The position numbers were made by a program, and so were the translations under genes. Under the pieces are notes generated by a model that worked only from the letters and a program-made list of their open reading frames with translations, was not told where the DNA came from and searched no databases. Below, in pieces: positions 31,728 through 32,678 of a DNA stretch of 32,678 nucleotides. The stretch's first letter is position 1. Each line of letters opens with the position of its first letter. Source of the DNA: Hymenochaete sp. R1 (lineage: Eukaryota; Basidiomycota; Agaricomycetes; Hymenochaetales; Hymenochaetaceae); NCBI GenBank assembly GCA_019400425.1, contig JAFREE010000213.1, positions 1 through 32,678 of the forward strand, given 5' to 3'.

Positions 31728-32678
31728 TTAGTCGGTAAGTCCAACTCTCCTTTTATAGGCTTCTAGAAGGTCTGTGGCATTTCCTAGTTCTTCTTCGGAG
31801 ATCCATGAATTCTCCGATGTCGGATATCCCATCCATTTGATAAGGTACTGGACCCCTTTTCCCCTTGTCCATCGATGTCAGATGATCGTCTCTACTTCAT
31901 ATTCTTCTTCGTCATTGATAAGGTCAGGAGGTGGCATACTGAATGATGGACTATGTGTTCCTGTTTCTTTAAAGAGTGACAGAAGAGTTGCATGGAATAC
32001 CGGATGGATTTTCCAATCTTCCGGTAACCGGAGTTTGTAGGTTAAGGGCCCCATGACTTCCTCTATGACAAACGGTCCTTCATGAAGTGTCCAAAGTTTC
32101 CAATAAGTTCCTCCGACATTAATGTTCTTTGCTTCTAGCCAAACCTTGTCTCCTTTCCGGAATGGAGTATATGCCAATGGGTATCTTTCTGTCATGCGAA
32201 TGCATGTCATTTCCTGTGCTGCTAGTGCTTCCTTCCGAGTATCACGTATCTGTCTGAGACAATCCTCCAGGGCTGGGAACTGTGAAGTAATTGAGAAGGT
32301 TGGAATTGCATCTGGGTTGTATCCCATGATGATTTCAAAGGGAGTTTTTCCGCTGTTCAGGTTGACTTGTTGGTTGTGTGAGAATTCCAAGTCGCCTAAA
32401 TGTTGAGCCCACTCTTCTGGGTGTGAGCTGCAGTATATTCGTAGGAAGGCTTCGATTTCCCTGTTCATTCATTCTGTCTGTCCATCCGTTTGAGGGTGAT
32501 ATGCCGTTGACATTTGTGAATCGATGCCTAATCTTTCGCACAGTTGCTGGAATACCTTGGAGGCAAACTGTGGTCCTCGATCAGATATCATCACCTTGGG
32601 AAGTCCGAATCGCTTGTACACATGATCATGGTACATCTTAGCTGTTGAGAGAGCATCTTCTTCCTTTGTACACGGAAT
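31728..32678 (-). pseudogene. pol: gypsy-2 pol, integrase-chromodomain part, two stops
   Basis: One minus-strand frame from the window edge shows the integrase core ([17 protein letters not shown] with the second catalytic Asp, then [13 protein letters not shown]), a TGA at 32469-32471 where Arg is normal, and MNREIEAF with the catalytic Glu. The integrase C-terminus follows (KVWLEAKNI, EGPFVIEEVMGPLTYKL), then TGA 31878-31880, then a well-kept chromodomain (YLIKWMGYPTSENSW and LLEAYKRR) to TAA 31728-31730. Both stops correspond to CGA-to-TGA. The chromodomain keeps the Trp that gypsy-1 has lost. RT and the N-terminal integrase are beyond the window. Confidence 0.93.

Larger units (their letters stand above)
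30024..32678 (-). mobile_element. Ty3/gypsy chromodomain LTR retrotransposon, 3' half (gypsy-2), with extra post-pol frames
   Basis: Reading leftward from the window end: integrase catalytic core, integrase C-terminus, chromodomain, a small membrane-protein frame, a roughly 290-codon frame, a polypurine tract (30432-30446) and a 408-bp LTR of family B (TGTTAC...TTAACA). It differs from gypsy-1 in LTR family and in the two additional frames. The 5' half is beyond the window, so a target duplication cannot be checked. Confidence 0.92.

Noticed and set aside
1..32678. CRISPR arrays, rRNA or tRNA genes
   Set aside because: No regularly spaced repeats, rRNA-like blocks, or tRNA A/B-box and acceptor-stem pattern were seen by eye. 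A dedicated tRNA scan was not possible here.

Overview
The window looks like nuclear DNA of a filamentous fungus, most likely a basidiomycete (Agaricomycete-type). The evidence is short spliceosomal introns (about 44-100 nt, GT...AG, often with CTNA-like branch sites), chromodomain Ty3/gypsy and Ty1/copia retrotransposons, solo LTRs, and a JmjC-domain gene with many small exons. There is no sign of prokaryotic organisation. It is a transposon-rich, decaying region: almost every recognisable frame carries stop codons that one C-to-T (or opposite-strand G-to-A) change explains. Two large blocks (about 4.3-7.2 kb and 22.1-29 kb) are strongly AT-rich.

Layout. 1-3662 is the 3' part of a Ty3/gypsy element (gypsy-1: RT, RNase H, integrase, chromodomain, polypurine tract, truncated LTR of family A). 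5085-7165 is copy A of a dispersed repeat, R1. 7608-10324 holds two convergent-to-adjacent gene relics: a minus-strand multi-exon pseudogene with a possible Ecl1-like motif, and a plus-strand relic of the indole-3-glycerol-phosphate synthase (TRP1/TrpC) domain. 11164-13173 (minus strand) has two unidentified two-exon genes whose exons join in phase without a stop. 14189-15216 is an unidentified two-exon pseudogene. 17354-21594 is a ten-exon JmjC-domain pseudogene whose first exon is split by a solo LTR (family B, target duplication CCAGT); a family-A solo LTR (target duplication ATTAC) lies 43 bp after its stop codon. 23101-23847 is the 3' end of a Ty1/copia element with its LTR. 26697-28998 is R1 copy B, interrupted by LTR-A copies. 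Across 27743-29901 on the minus strand runs a fossil reading frame of about 700 codons from an unrecognised family. 30024-32678 (minus strand) is the 3' half of a second chromodomain gypsy element (gypsy-2, LTR family B). Between pol and its 3' LTR gypsy-2 carries two extra reading frames: a small one-pass membrane protein and a roughly 290-codon protein.

The genes do not form a pathway. The window records successive insertion and decay. R1 was duplicated, and copy A keeps the empty site of the LTR that later entered copy B. The JmjC gene was hit by an LTR element that collapsed to a solo LTR, and C-to-T change then put stops in nearly everything. The most unusual items are the two post-pol frames of gypsy-2, the covarying hairpins in LTR family A, and the long fossil frame in R1-B.
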